A stretch of DNA of 19,248 bases. Origin: Aestuariivita sp964402685 (GTDB lineage: Bacteria; Pseudomonadota; Alphaproteobacteria; Rhodobacterales; Rhodobacteraceae). Position 1 is the stretch's first letter; the number at the start of each line of letters is the position of its first letter. The stretch covers positions 1 through 19,248 of the forward strand of contig CAYODE010000061.1 of NCBI GenBank assembly GCA_964402685.1, in the 5' to 3' direction. Below are positions 1-7,299 of this stretch, piece by piece. Position numbers and translations under genes: made by a program. The notes under the pieces were generated by a model. That model was given only the letters and a program-made list of their open reading frames with translations. It made no database searches and was not told the DNA's origin.

Positions 1-130
1 TTGCGCAATATCTGGCGCTTAAAATAATCCTTCGCGGCTGAATATCTGGTGCCGTTGGCATAGGTCAATCAGAACCGGGCAAATTGTCAGTTTTTGCCGC
101 CACGTTCCTTTGCCGTTAGGCGCGAAACGT

Positions 131-580
131 CTAGGTTTCGGGCCGATCGCCCATCAAATATCTTGGTCCCGTGCCTTTTTTGCGGGCGACATCTTCCGGG
201 TTGTACAACCTGCATTTTTCAAGGCTCAAACACCCGCACCCAATGCAGCCATCCAAATTGTCACGCAGCTTCGTCAAAGTCGCGATGCGCTGATCCAAAT
301 GGCCGCGGAACGCGATGCTGATTTTTGCCCAATCGGCTGCTGTTGGCGCCCGCCCACCGGGCAGCTGGTCCAACTGCACGCGGATTTGAGGCAACGTAAA
401 ACCGAACTGCTGAGCGATCATCACAAAGCTTAGGCGCCGGATATCCGCCCGATGAAACCGCCGTTGTCCCCCTGCATTTCGCCAAGGGGAAACCAAGCCT
501 TGCTCCTCGTAATACCGAATGGCTGAAACAGCCAATCCTGTGCGTTCCGCCAGAGCGCCAATTGAGATGCCTGCCACCAT
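131..580 (-). CDS. soxR: SoxR, redox-sensitive MerR-family transcriptional activator
   Basis: Predicted 149-residue cytoplasmic regulator that senses redox-cycling compounds through a [2Fe-2S] cluster. The N-terminal MerR winged helix-turn-helix (about residues 5-70) carries the family signature AIRYYEEQGL. The C-terminal cluster motif CX2CXCX5C is complete at C112, C115, C117 and C123, which separates SoxR from other MerR proteins. I chose the ATG at 578-580 because the protein then begins MVAGISIGALAERTGL, the usual SoxR beginning, and the length fits the family. The frame stays open upstream to 649, but that extension would run through the SoxR box at 599-616 and into the neighbouring promoter. 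The gene diverges from the VOC gene at 668, its likely target. In most non-enteric bacteria SoxR controls a few local genes directly and not through soxS, and this arrangement fits that. Confidence 0.93.
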   Translation of the reverse strand: MVAGISIGALAERTGLAVSAIRYYEEQGLVSPWRNAGGQRRFHRADIRRLSFVMIAQQFGFTLPQIRVQLDQLPGGRAPTAADWAKISIAFRGHLDQRIATLTKLRDNLDGCIGCGCLSLEKCRLYNPEDVARKKGTGPRYLMGDRPET

Positions 581-594
581 TTCAAAGAAATCCC

Positions 595-625
595 TTGACC
601 TATAGTTAACTTGAGGAATTAGCGT
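595..625 (+). promoter_or_regulatory. SoxR-dependent promoter with SoxR box (599-616)
   Basis: The 18-bp CCTATAGTTAACTTGAGG at 599-616 matches the Escherichia coli soxS operator core (CCTCAAGTTAACTTGAGG, from memory) at 16 of 18 positions. It sits between a -35 TTGACC (595-600) and a weak -10 TAGCGT (620-625), with a 19-bp spacer. That is the overlong spacing typical of MerR-activated promoters. Transcription would start near 632 and read into the VOC gene. The box is 19 bp upstream of the soxR start, so SoxR may also affect its own expression. Confidence 0.85.
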
Positions 626-667
626 GCTCTTTAGTCGTTCAAAACGCAATCGGAAAAGGACTCAGAT

Positions 668-1048
668 ATGACTGCAAGACTTGAACACGCCAACTACACC
701 GTTGCTGATCCGGACAAAACGGCCGCCTGGATGTGCGATGTGTTCGGTTGGCATATTCGTTGGTCCGGCGCCGCCATGCAGAGCGGGCGCACTGTGCATG
801 TCGGCGATGACAGCGGCTATGTTGCACTCTACACGCCGGGCAATCCGCAAAAAGCCAATGACGACAACTACGCAACGATCGGAGGATTGAACCATATCGC
901 CGTTGTCACAGATGATATTGAAGCCATGGAAACCAAAGTTAAAGCTGCGGGTTTTACACCCGGAAATCATGCCGATTACGAACCCGGTTTGCGCTTTTAC
1001 TTCCATGACGCAGACGGAATTGAATATGAGGTCGTGAGTTACTCGTAA
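668..1048 (+). CDS. VOC-family (glyoxalase/bleomycin resistance fold) protein, probable SoxR target
   Basis: Predicted 126-residue cytoplasmic protein of the vicinal oxygen chelate superfamily. Two beta-alpha-beta-beta-beta half-modules are visible: the first begins LEHANYTVAD (H7), the second begins GGLNHIAVVTDDIEAM (H76) and ends with the typical D-x-D-G-x-E-Y-E-V strand (E119, E121). H7, H76 and the C-terminal glutamate are candidate metal ligands. A good ribosome binding site, AAGGA at 656-660, lies 7 nt before the ATG. The gene diverges from soxR and follows a SoxR-type promoter, so it is probably induced by redox-active compounds, perhaps to detoxify a quinone, antibiotic or reactive aldehyde. 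The substrate cannot be told from sequence. Glyoxalase I, fosfomycin resistance or dioxygenase activity are all possible within the fold. Confidence 0.85.
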   Translation: MTARLEHANYTVADPDKTAAWMCDVFGWHIRWSGAAMQSGRTVHVGDDSGYVALYTPGNPQKANDDNYATIGGLNHIAVVTDDIEAMETKVKAAGFTPGNHADYEPGLRFYFHDADGIEYEVVSYS

Positions 1049-1166
1049 CTCCGGCGTTTGCCTGATGCCGCGGCAGTGACCGCGTCGAGCGAGACCAAGC
1101 CGACATCTGCCTAACCTCTTGCATTCCCAACCTCCAATCTGTCAGGTACACTCAACCAGAAGGACA

Positions 1167-1194
1167 GGGCCGCGGATCTTCTGATCGGCGGCCC
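1167..1194 (+). promoter_or_regulatory. Strong stem-loop in the greA leader
   Basis: GGGCCGCGGATC (1167-1178) and GATCGGCGGCCC (1183-1194) form a 12-bp stem with one internal mismatch and a four-base loop (TTCT). It ends 23 nt before the greA ATG. No T-run follows on either strand, so it is not a standard intrinsic terminator. It could act on leader stability or translation. The rest of 1049-1217 shows no gene and no promoter I can support. Confidence 0.5.
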
Positions 1195-1217
1195 ATCGGT
1201 ATGAATGAGTGACTGGC

Positions 1218-1688
1218 ATGGACAAAATTCCAATGACGCGCGCGGGCTATTCCGCCCTGGAAGCCGAACTAAAAACCCTGAAATCCGTAGAACGCCCTGC
1301 GATCATCAAGGCGATTGCAGAAGCGCGCGAACACGGTGATCTGAGTGAAAACGCGGAATACCACTCGGCGCGGGAGAAGCAGTCGTTCATCGAAGGCCGT
1401 ATAAAAGAGCTCGAGGGCGTTTTAGGTCTGGCCGACGTCATCGACCCAACCAAGCTGTCCGGCACAATCAAATTCGGAGCCACCGTGACCTTGGTGGATG
1501 AAGACACCGACGAAGAAAAAACTTGGCAGATCGTGGGCGAACACGAAGCGAACGTCGAAAAAGGCCTTTTGAACATCAAATCGCCGATTGCCCGGGCGTT
1601 AATTGGCAAGGACGAAGGCGACAGCGTAGAGGTTCGGACACCAGGAGGTGAAAAATCCTATGAGGTCCTAAAGATCGTATACGCGTAA
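1218..1688 (+). CDS. greA: Transcription elongation factor GreA
   Basis: Predicted 156-residue factor that binds the RNA polymerase secondary channel and stimulates cleavage of backtracked RNA, rescuing arrested complexes. The N-terminal coiled coil carries the GreA signature AREHGDLSENAEYHSAREKQ; the acidic D and E at its tip are the residues needed for cleavage. The C-terminal FKBP-like domain follows, with SPIARALIGKDEGD and a VRTPGG turn close to the C-terminus. I chose the ATG at 1218 because GreA proteins of this group begin M-(E/D)-K-I-P-M-T. A GTG three codons upstream (1209) is the only near alternative. A short GAG-rich stretch upstream of the ATG is a weak ribosome binding site. 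The next gene starts at 1698 or a little further in, so the two may be cotranscribed. Confidence 0.96.
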   Translation: MDKIPMTRAGYSALEAELKTLKSVERPAIIKAIAEAREHGDLSENAEYHSAREKQSFIEGRIKELEGVLGLADVIDPTKLSGTIKFGATVTLVDEDTDEEKTWQIVGEHEANVEKGLLNIKSPIARALIGKDEGDSVEVRTPGGEKSYEVLKIVYA

Positions 1689-1697
1689 AAAACCTGA

Positions 1698-2543
1698 ATG
1701 ACCGAGACACGCATGGCCGCCGAAACCGAAAACCAAGAAAGCGCCAAACCCGGTCGACTGGGTATTTACGAGCGGCCAGAACAACAGAACATCACAAATA
1801 TCGAACTGGTCTCGATCGCGCTGAGCGCGATTTGGGTNNNNNNNNNNNNNNNNNNNNNNNNNNNNNNNNNNNNNNNNNNNNNNNNNNNNNNNNNNNNNNN
1901 NNNNNNNNNNNNNNNNNNNNNNNNNNNNNNNNNNNNNGAAACGGCGCTGGCCACGTTCTCGACTATCCGGCGTGAGATACGCAGCCAGCCTGCACCACAA
2001 GCGGACGGTGCGGGTCCACTGGAAGACCAAGGTCGTTTAGAGCTGGGCACACCGGCGGAAGAGTTGTCGCCGCCTTTGGAGATGGCAGACTTTCTCCGCG
2101 CGCTCAATTTCCCGGAAACTGCTGAAGATGAAGAAGGGTTTGCTGCGTTACGACGTGCTTTGAAAGACCGCAATACCGCCCAGATGATCCAGGCTGCGCA
2201 GGACGTTTTGACCCTGATGAGCCAAGACGGCATTTACATGGATGACTTGCGTCCTGACATGGCGCGTCCTGAGATCTGGCGACAATTCGCGACAGGCGCG
2301 CGCGGACGCGTCGTGGCTGGTTTGGGCGGCGTGCGGGACAGATCCTCTCTGGCGCTGACCGCCGGACGCATGAAACAAGACCCAATTTTTCGAGATACAG
2401 CGCATCATTTCCTCCGGAAATTTGACCGCATGCTGGCCGAATTCGAACCTGCGGCCAGTGATGCCGACATTCAAGCACTGGCAAACACGCGCACAGCGCG
2501 CGCGTTCATGTTGCTTGGCCGCGTCGCCGGTACATTTGACTAA
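1698..2543 (+). CDS. Conserved hypothetical protein, interrupted by an assembly gap
   Basis: No function recognised. The visible N-terminus (about 46 residues) ends NIELVSIALSAIW, which looks like the start of a membrane helix. The sequence then disappears into 100 N. After the gap about 200 residues are readable, rich in charged and helical segments, with the stretch SQDGIYMDDLRPDMARPEIW and a C-terminus RTARAFMLLGRVAGTFD. From memory this resembles a Rhodobacterales-restricted hypothetical family, probably an inner-membrane protein with a cytoplasmic helical domain. The open frame across the gap is not evidence of continuity, because 100 N is a placeholder, so true length is unknown. The start could be 1698 or the internal ATG at 1713 (MAAETENQ). 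It lies directly after greA on the same strand. Confidence 0.6.
   Translation: MTETRMAAETENQESAKPGRLGIYERPEQQNITNIELVSIALSAIWXXXXXXXXXXXXXXXXXXXXXXXXXXXXXXXXXXETALATFSTIRREIRSQPAPQADGAGPLEDQGRLELGTPAEELSPPLEMADFLRALNFPETAEDEEGFAALRRALKDRNTAQMIQAAQDVLTLMSQDGIYMDDLRPDMARPEIWRQFATGARGRVVAGLGGVRDRSSLALTAGRMKQDPIFRDTAHHFLRKFDRMLAEFEPAASDADIQALANTRTARAFMLLGRVAGTFD
1838..1937. other. Assembly gap (100 N), size unknown
   Basis: Exactly 100 N. The flanks share no repeated end sequence that I can find, unlike the second gap, so sequence is probably missing here. The missing part likely encodes the membrane segment(s) of the surrounding hypothetical protein. Confidence 0.95.
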
Positions 2544-2580
2544 TGCCAAACCCGCTTGCGACGCAGCTGAAATCCATCAG

Positions 2581-2609
2581 TTAGGGACGAGAGTCCTAAG
2601 CGCGTTTTA
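2581..2609 (+). terminator. Weak candidate terminator between convergent genes
   Basis: TTAGGGAC (2581-2588) pairs with GTCCTAA (2592-2598) around a short loop with one bulged G, followed at a distance by GTTTTAG. It sits between the convergent hypothetical gene and gpgS and overlaps the gpgS stop codon. The T-run is poor, so termination is a guess from position. Confidence 0.25.
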
Positions 2610-3977
2610 GATCTTCATGATCCGCCGCGACAGCCACAAGCATATCCGGCATGAGGTCTGGATCGGCGGCATGCACCCGGCTCCAAGTGGCGATAAACGG
2701 TGTTTCTGACGGGTTGTCCAAGAATACCTGGCCGGCACGCATGATGTTTTCGGCGAAAAGCTCGATTGTTTGCTCTTCTTTGTGGCGATCGATAGAGAGC
2801 CCATTCATTTCAGCGTCGTTATAGTAACTTTCCAAAAGATCCAGTGCGGTGCGATAATAAGTGGCTTTCAGCGTTCGAAAGATGTGGGTTGTAAAGACCG
2901 TACCGTCGGCGGCCAACTTGCGGAAAATCGCTTTGCAGATGTCCGTCGACATGCGGTTCAGACCGGTATTCGCGTCCTCAGCGCTGAGTTTTTGATGCTT
3001 GTGATCATAAGCATCTGCGATCTCAACCTGGCACACGGATTTGGGTGCAAGATTGCGCCAGGCCTCGGACAAAACACCCACCTCCAAACCCCAGTCAGAC
3101 GGAATACGCAAATCGGGCAACATGCTGGTGCGCATCGCAAACTCACCCGACAAAGGATAGCGGAAAGACCGGAGGTAATCGATGTAATCACGATCACCGA
3201 TGACCTTTTTCAACGCGATCAACAACGGGCTAATCAACAAACGCGTTACACGACCGTTCATCGATCCGTTGCCGATACGCGGGTAGAATCCTTTCGCCAA
3301 CTGATAGGGGAAATTGGGGTTCGCGACCGGGTAAACCAACCGTGTCAGCATTTCACGCTTGTACGTCGTGATGTCACANNNNNNNNNNNNNNNNNNNNNN
3401 NNNNNNNNNNNNNNNNNNNNNNNNNNNNNNNNNNNNNNNNNNNNNNNNNNNNNNNNNNNNNNNNNNNNNNNNNNNNNNCGACCGGGTAAACCAACCGTGT
3501 CAGCATTTCACGCTTGTACGTCGTGATGTCACAATCGTGGATCGCGACAACTGCACTGTCTTGGCAGGCCATCAAATACCCCAGGCATGTCCAGACGTTT
3601 TTGCCCTTCCCAGGTTCCGAGGGGTAGAGGCCCATTTTTTGCAAGCGCTTCCCGATCTCTTTCTGACGTGGGCTATCGTTCCAGATCACGACATGGTCCT
3701 GCGGGAGGCGAGAAAAATACTCAACCGCGTGTGCGAACTGGTCCCTGTTGGCACGGTCCAGACCAATGATGATGCGATGCAAATACGGGACCTGTGCCAA
3801 CTCTTGCACGATGTGATCCAGTGCCGGCGCTTCCAACTCGGAATAAAGGGAGGGCAGGATCAAGGTTATCTTTCGGAACTGCGCAAAAGTACTGACGGTA
3901 TGTTCCATCAACTGCGGTGTACCCGACCTTAGATTGTGCAGCGTTGCGATGTTTCCGTTCTGATGAAAATCAGCCAC
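2596..3977 (-). CDS. gpgS: Glucosyl-3-phosphoglycerate synthase (GT81-type), split by a false gap
   Basis: Predicted to transfer glucose from an NDP-glucose donor to 3-phosphoglycerate, the first step of glucosylglycerate synthesis. The scaffold breaks the gene at 3379-3478, but removing the 100 N and one copy of the 55-bp duplication leaves 1227 bp in one frame, a 408-residue protein. Visible features: LPSLYSELEAPAL (nucleotide-binding start of the GT-A fold), IGLDRANRDQ, a GKGKNVW loop, and the metal-binding DCD at residues 148-150 within VAIHDCDITTYKR. Then come YPVANPNFPYQLAKGFYPRI and NGRVTRLLISPL, typical of GpgS-like enzymes. The start is GTG at 3977, supported by AGAGGGGG (3985-3992) 7 nt upstream. 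It follows the phosphatase stop after 15 bp, so the two form an operon. A mannosyl variant cannot be ruled out. Confidence 0.82.
3324..3378. repeat. 55-bp contig-end duplication, copy 1 (artefact)
   Basis: Identical over 55 bp to 3479-3533, and it abuts the N run. It encodes the CDITTYKREMLTRLVYPV part of GpgS. Two exact copies flanking an N run are the mark of two contigs sharing one k-mer overlap that the scaffolder did not merge. Confidence 0.95.
3379..3478. other. False assembly gap (100 N)
   Basis: Placeholder of 100 N between two identical 55-bp ends. Collapsing the overlap restores an intact, in-frame gpgS, so probably no bases are missing. Confidence 0.92.
3479..3533. repeat. 55-bp contig-end duplication, copy 2 (artefact)
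   Basis: Second copy of the sequence at 3324-3378, immediately after the N run. It continues without a break into the upstream half of gpgS. Confidence 0.95.
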
Positions 3978-3992
3978 CTCAAATCCCCCTCT

Positions 3993-4799
3993 TCAATCGG
4001 CAATGCCGAATCCGTCTAACACAACACTCAAAGCCTCGTGCCACCCCGTAGGTCCAGGATGCTTGGCATGAATAACCCCGGCCGCCTTCTCCTTGGACAG
4101 GGTCACAGGATGTCCATGGGCATTGGGTAACACAATCGCATAATCCGCCCGATTCAACATTTCCGCGTCATTGGGCGCGTCACCCAAGGCAATCGTCCTG
4201 TGTCGCCCCAACTGCGCACAGATCCGATCCATTTGGTCCGCTTTGGTGCCGCCAAAACTAAGAGTTAGGAACCGCCCTCCTAATCGCGCCGAGACCCCGT
4301 GGTTCGAAAGATAGGAAAGAAATGTCTCGCGGTCTGCGTCAGAGCCCGTCCAGAGTCCGGGTTCCGAAAATGCACGTTCCGCCGCTTTCTTTGCCTGGCT
4401 CTTGCTCAGTCCTGTTATCTCGCTGATGCGTTCAGGTGTCATATCGCCGAACCCTTCGAAGCATCCGCGCAAGGCTGACGGTACAGTCTCTAACACAGAC
4501 CTGAGCTGAACGTAGTCGGCGTTGTCGCCATCGGCCGCACTACCAGCTGGCACCACCCCTGCCCCATTTTCGCAAATCAACGGGCACTCTTCGAAGCCCA
4601 ACTCCTGACGGAAAAGCACCATCTCGGCGGCCGTTTTGGAGCTCGCTAAAATGAGAGGGATATAAAGCCTGCGCAAACGATCCAACGTTGGTTGCGCAGG
4701 TGCGTAATCGTAGCTGTTATGATCCAGCAAGGTGCCATCAAGATCGGTAAAGACGATCACGTCGGCAGCTGGGTGCGAGAATGTGGTGTTTGCGGTCAC
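3993..4799 (-). CDS. HAD-IIB phosphatase, glucosyl/mannosyl-3-phosphoglycerate phosphatase
   Basis: Predicted 268-residue phosphatase that removes the phosphate from glucosyl-3-phosphoglycerate to give glucosylglycerate. HAD motif I is DLDGTLLD (nucleophile D19, acid/base D21), motif II is ASSKT (S53-K55), a conserved lysine is at about 186 (GGTKADQ), and motif III is GDAPNDAEML (D207, D211). The cap with a CENGAG loop (residues 76-81) is usual in the MPGP subfamily. The start is a GTG at 4799; a stop lies nine codons upstream and there is no good Shine-Dalgarno, so the GTG at codon 14 is an alternative. Its stop is 15 bp before the gpgS start. Pairing with gpgS makes the glucosyl substrate more likely than mannosyl, though these phosphatases often accept both. 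Confidence 0.82.
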   Translation of the reverse strand: MTANTTFSHPAADVIVFTDLDGTLLDHNSYDYAPAQPTLDRLRRLYIPLILASSKTAAEMVLFRQELGFEECPLICENGAGVVPAGSAADGDNADYVQLRSVLETVPSALRGCFEGFGDMTPERISEITGLSKSQAKKAAERAFSEPGLWTGSDADRETFLSYLSNHGVSARLGGRFLTLSFGGTKADQMDRICAQLGRHRTIALGDAPNDAEMLNRADYAIVLPNAHGHPVTLSKEKAAGVIHAKHPGPTGWHEALSVVLDGFGIAD

Positions 4800-4886
4800 A
4801 TCAGCCGGTTTGATCGGTTCTGCTTAGAAAATGAACAGCTACGCCCTGAAATCACCGACGAACGCGCCAGTTTTCACCGCAAACTG

Positions 4887-4910
4887 CTTAAAAAATACGC
4901 AGTCACGCAT
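4887..4910 (-). terminator. Possible intrinsic terminator after the aminotransferase gene
   Basis: On the minus strand ATGCG-TGACTG-CGTAT forms a 5-bp stem (one G-T pair), followed by a run of six T counted from the stem's last base. It overlaps the aminotransferase stop codon and would close the seven-gene minus operon. The stem is short, so this is tentative. The remaining 4800-4886 should contain the promoter of the phosphatase-gpgS pair, but I see no convincing -35/-10. Confidence 0.35.
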
Positions 4911-6189
4911 CCTCCATGGTTCTAGCGAGGGCGTCAGCCGCTGTCTCATATGCGGCCTCGATCCACTCAAAATCCGCCTCATTCAGCGCCAGACAGGGGT
5001 ATGTTTTGCCCGGCGATTTAAAAAGGCCCTGTTCCATAAGGACCTTGTTAAACTTCGCTTGTGCCCCAGTGTCTGAGCGGACCACGTCGCGATAGTCGCG
5101 GACAGTTTTGTTCGTAAAAACGATCTCAAACAGGGTCGGATCACCCACAATCTGATGTGGAATATCTCGTGCCCCTAATGACTTGGACGCCATGTCCATC
5201 AACCGCTGACCCTTGGCGCGCAGCGCATCGTATTGTCCGTCGCGGCGCAGGATTTCCATTGTCTTCAGACCTGCAATTGCAGCCACCGGGTTGCCGGATA
5301 GCGTGCCCAGCTGCATCAGCCATTTGTCCGCGCCAACCGCGGCCTTGTCGAAATGCGCCATGATGTCAGCGCGCCCTGCGATCGCTGCCAGCGGGAAACC
5401 CCCACCGATGATCTTGCCCAAGGTGCAGATGTCTGGCGTGACGCCATAAAGCTCCTGCGCACCGCCGTACGAAAATCTGAAACCCGTGACGACTTCATCG
5501 TAGATCAGGCAGATACCGTATTTGTCGGCTTCCTCTCGCAGAGCCTGCAGAAAGCCGGGCGCAGGCGGGATAATCCGCTGCAACGGCTCTACGATGATAC
5601 CGGCGACGTCATCGCCATGTTCGGCCAGAAGCGAGCGGATGAAATCCAGATCATTGAACGGTGCGATCAGCATTTCCGCTTGCACGCTTTCAGGGATACC
5701 GGCGCTGTCGGGGACCGCCTGCGGGAAATTGACCATTCGGGTGGGCGCAAGGCTCATCTGTGCTTCGGCACTCATACCGTGATAGCCGCCTTCAAATTTC
5801 ACGATCTTGTCCCGCCCGGTAAACGCGCGGGCCAAGCGGATGGCGTACATGTCCGCTTCCCCACCTGAAGAGACATAGCGAATTTGATCTGCGCAGGGCA
5901 CAGCGCGGCAAATCTCTTCGGCCAGTTCAACCCCTAGCGCGTTGTTGGCGAAAAAGGTCATGCCCTTTGGCAGTTGTTCGGCGACGGCTTCCAGAACTTC
6001 AGGGTGGCCGTGGCCCAAAAGCATCGGCCCGGACCCTATCAAAAGATCAATATATTCCTTGCCGTTTTCATCCCAGACCCGCGATCCATGACCTTCTCTT
6101 ATGAAGAGCGTTGGATCAAAGTTTCCAAACCCGCCCCCCGGCAAAACGGATTTCGCGCGTTCAAACCATTGTTCTTGGGTGTCAGTCAT
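4903..6189 (-). CDS. Class III PLP aminotransferase, glutamate-1-semialdehyde aminomutase-like
   Basis: Predicted 428-residue fold-type I PLP enzyme. Visible: SSGGEADMYAIRLARAFTGR with KFEGGYHG (cofactor phosphate region, residues 107-138), DEVVTGFR (D231, contacts the pyridine nitrogen), LGKIIGGG (Schiff-base K259) and GTLSGNP (295-301). Architecture and length match GSA 2,1-aminomutase and its catabolic relatives (hemL itself is about 430 residues). I doubt a role in heme synthesis: the gene is the last of a catabolic operon, starting 6 bp after the third epimerase gene. Substitutions such as SSGGEA where most relatives have SGTEA fit a paralogue. A role in transamination or amino-group migration on a demethylated amino acid from this pathway is inferred; the substrate is unknown. 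Confidence 0.85.
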   Translation of the reverse strand: MTDTQEQWFERAKSVLPGGGFGNFDPTLFIREGHGSRVWDENGKEYIDLLIGSGPMLLGHGHPEVLEAVAEQLPKGMTFFANNALGVELAEEICRAVPCADQIRYVSSGGEADMYAIRLARAFTGRDKIVKFEGGYHGMSAEAQMSLAPTRMVNFPQAVPDSAGIPESVQAEMLIAPFNDLDFIRSLLAEHGDDVAGIIVEPLQRIIPPAPGFLQALREEADKYGICLIYDEVVTGFRFSYGGAQELYGVTPDICTLGKIIGGGFPLAAIAGRADIMAHFDKAAVGADKWLMQLGTLSGNPVAAIAGLKTMEILRRDGQYDALRAKGQRLMDMASKSLGARDIPHQIVGDPTLFEIVFTNKTVRDYRDVVRSDTGAQAKFNKVLMEQGLFKSPGKTYPCLALNEADFEWIEAAYETAADALARTMEDA

Positions 6190-6195
6190 ATCAGG

Positions 6196-7299
6196 TCACT
6201 CCAAAATAAGATCGGGTTCGCCAAGGGCAGTTTCATCTGGTTTTATACCCAAGCCCGGTCCCTCGGGCGGCGCAATACGCCCATTGCTGCGGGTTGGGCC
6301 ATCGGGAGCCAAACGGGGGGCGACATACCCCGAGAGGTCGCACACATTTAACACGCGGGACGGCGTGGTGGACGCCCCGATATGGAGGGCGGCGGCAGTG
6401 GTGATGTCCGACCCCCACGTATCCTCAATACACATCTTGGCGCCCAGATGCAGGCAAAGATCCCGCGCGCGCGCCAAAGCGGTTACACCGCCGAATTTCG
6501 AAATCTTAAGCGCCACGGCATCCATGATGCCAAGTCTGTGCGCTTCAAGAAGCGTGGTGGTATCATGCGCCAACTCATCAAGTTTCATCGGCAGGCCCGA
6601 GCTAGCGCGCACAGCTGCGCAATCCTCAAGCGTGGCGCAAGGCTGTTCGATCATGATGTCCAGGTGTCGCACCGCGCGAGCGACGCGGCTGGCATCAAGG
6701 CGAGTAGAGCCGCAGTTCCAATCGCCATACACAATGGGGCCATCTCCGACGGCTTCACTTACTTGGACCAATCGCGCGACATCTGCCTCCCAATTGTCGT
6801 CTGCACCAAGCTTGACCTGAAATTGGCGAACACCTGTTGCGTAGGCTTCCTTTGCAATCTCGGCCATCTGCTCGGGCGCGATGCACGTAATGGAATGGTA
6901 GAGCGGCAGCGAGTTAGCCTGTTTACCACCAAGCAAAGCATACAGCGGAAGCTGCGCGGCTTGCCCGGTCAAATCCCACAACGCCATGTCGATCGGGGAT
7001 TTGACGTAAACATGCCCCGGCAGGTAGGCATCCATCTTCGCAGTGATGGCCCCAGGACCAATTGGATTGGCTCCCAAAAGAACCGGAGCCAGTTCTTCGA
7101 GTGCCGGTGCAACACCGCGCGCATATGCAGGCAGGTAATGTGGGATCGGGCACACCTCGCCCCATCCGCTTAAGCCTTCATCCGTGTCCAGCTTCACGAC
7201 AACGGTATCAACGGTATCGCAGGTTTTGCCTTCGGCCATGTAATACGTTTCATGGCTGGTCAGCGGCACATGCCAGAGGGAGATCCGCGTAATCTTCAT
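6196..7299 (-). CDS. Enolase-superfamily racemase/epimerase (third of three paralogues)
   Basis: Predicted 367-residue mandelate racemase/muconate-lactonizing-type enzyme. The N-terminal capping domain (about 1-125) is followed by the barrel carrying K163 (RQFQVKLGAD), metal ligands D193 (YGDWNCG), E218 (IEQPC) and D241 (KLDE), and K265 (LKISKFGG). With a lysine on each face, it can do 1,1-proton transfer, that is racemisation or epimerisation at an alpha carbon. The EDTWGSDITTAA strand is shared with the first paralogue (8408-9520), its closest relative here. Proline betaine and hydroxyproline betaine epimerases belong to this group, so an N-methylated amino-acid substrate is likely but not proven. 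The start ATG overlaps the upstream stop as ATGA. Confidence 0.85.
   Translation of the reverse strand: MKITRISLWHVPLTSHETYYMAEGKTCDTVDTVVVKLDTDEGLSGWGEVCPIPHYLPAYARGVAPALEELAPVLLGANPIGPGAITAKMDAYLPGHVYVKSPIDMALWDLTGQAAQLPLYALLGGKQANSLPLYHSITCIAPEQMAEIAKEAYATGVRQFQVKLGADDNWEADVARLVQVSEAVGDGPIVYGDWNCGSTRLDASRVARAVRHLDIMIEQPCATLEDCAAVRASSGLPMKLDELAHDTTTLLEAHRLGIMDAVALKISKFGGVTALARARDLCLHLGAKMCIEDTWGSDITTAAALHIGASTTPSRVLNVCDLSGYVAPRLAPDGPTRSNGRIAPPEGPGLGIKPDETALGEPDLILE

Noticed and set aside
1..130. A gene fragment or terminator upstream of soxR
   Set aside because: No frame with a plausible start, motif or ribosome site, and only weak short hairpins without a T-run.
199..210. Perfect palindrome GGTTGTACAACC
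   Set aside because: It lies inside the soxR coding region after the cluster motif (codons for R-L-Y-N-P region), with no promoter nearby; chance is the simplest reading.
2770..3489. 239-codon plus-strand frame across the second N run
   Set aside because: Antisense to gpgS and partly made of N; the frame depends on an artefact gap.
3324..3533. A biological direct repeat in gpgS
   Set aside because: Copies are exactly identical and touch both ends of a 100-N run, which is how an unmerged contig overlap looks.
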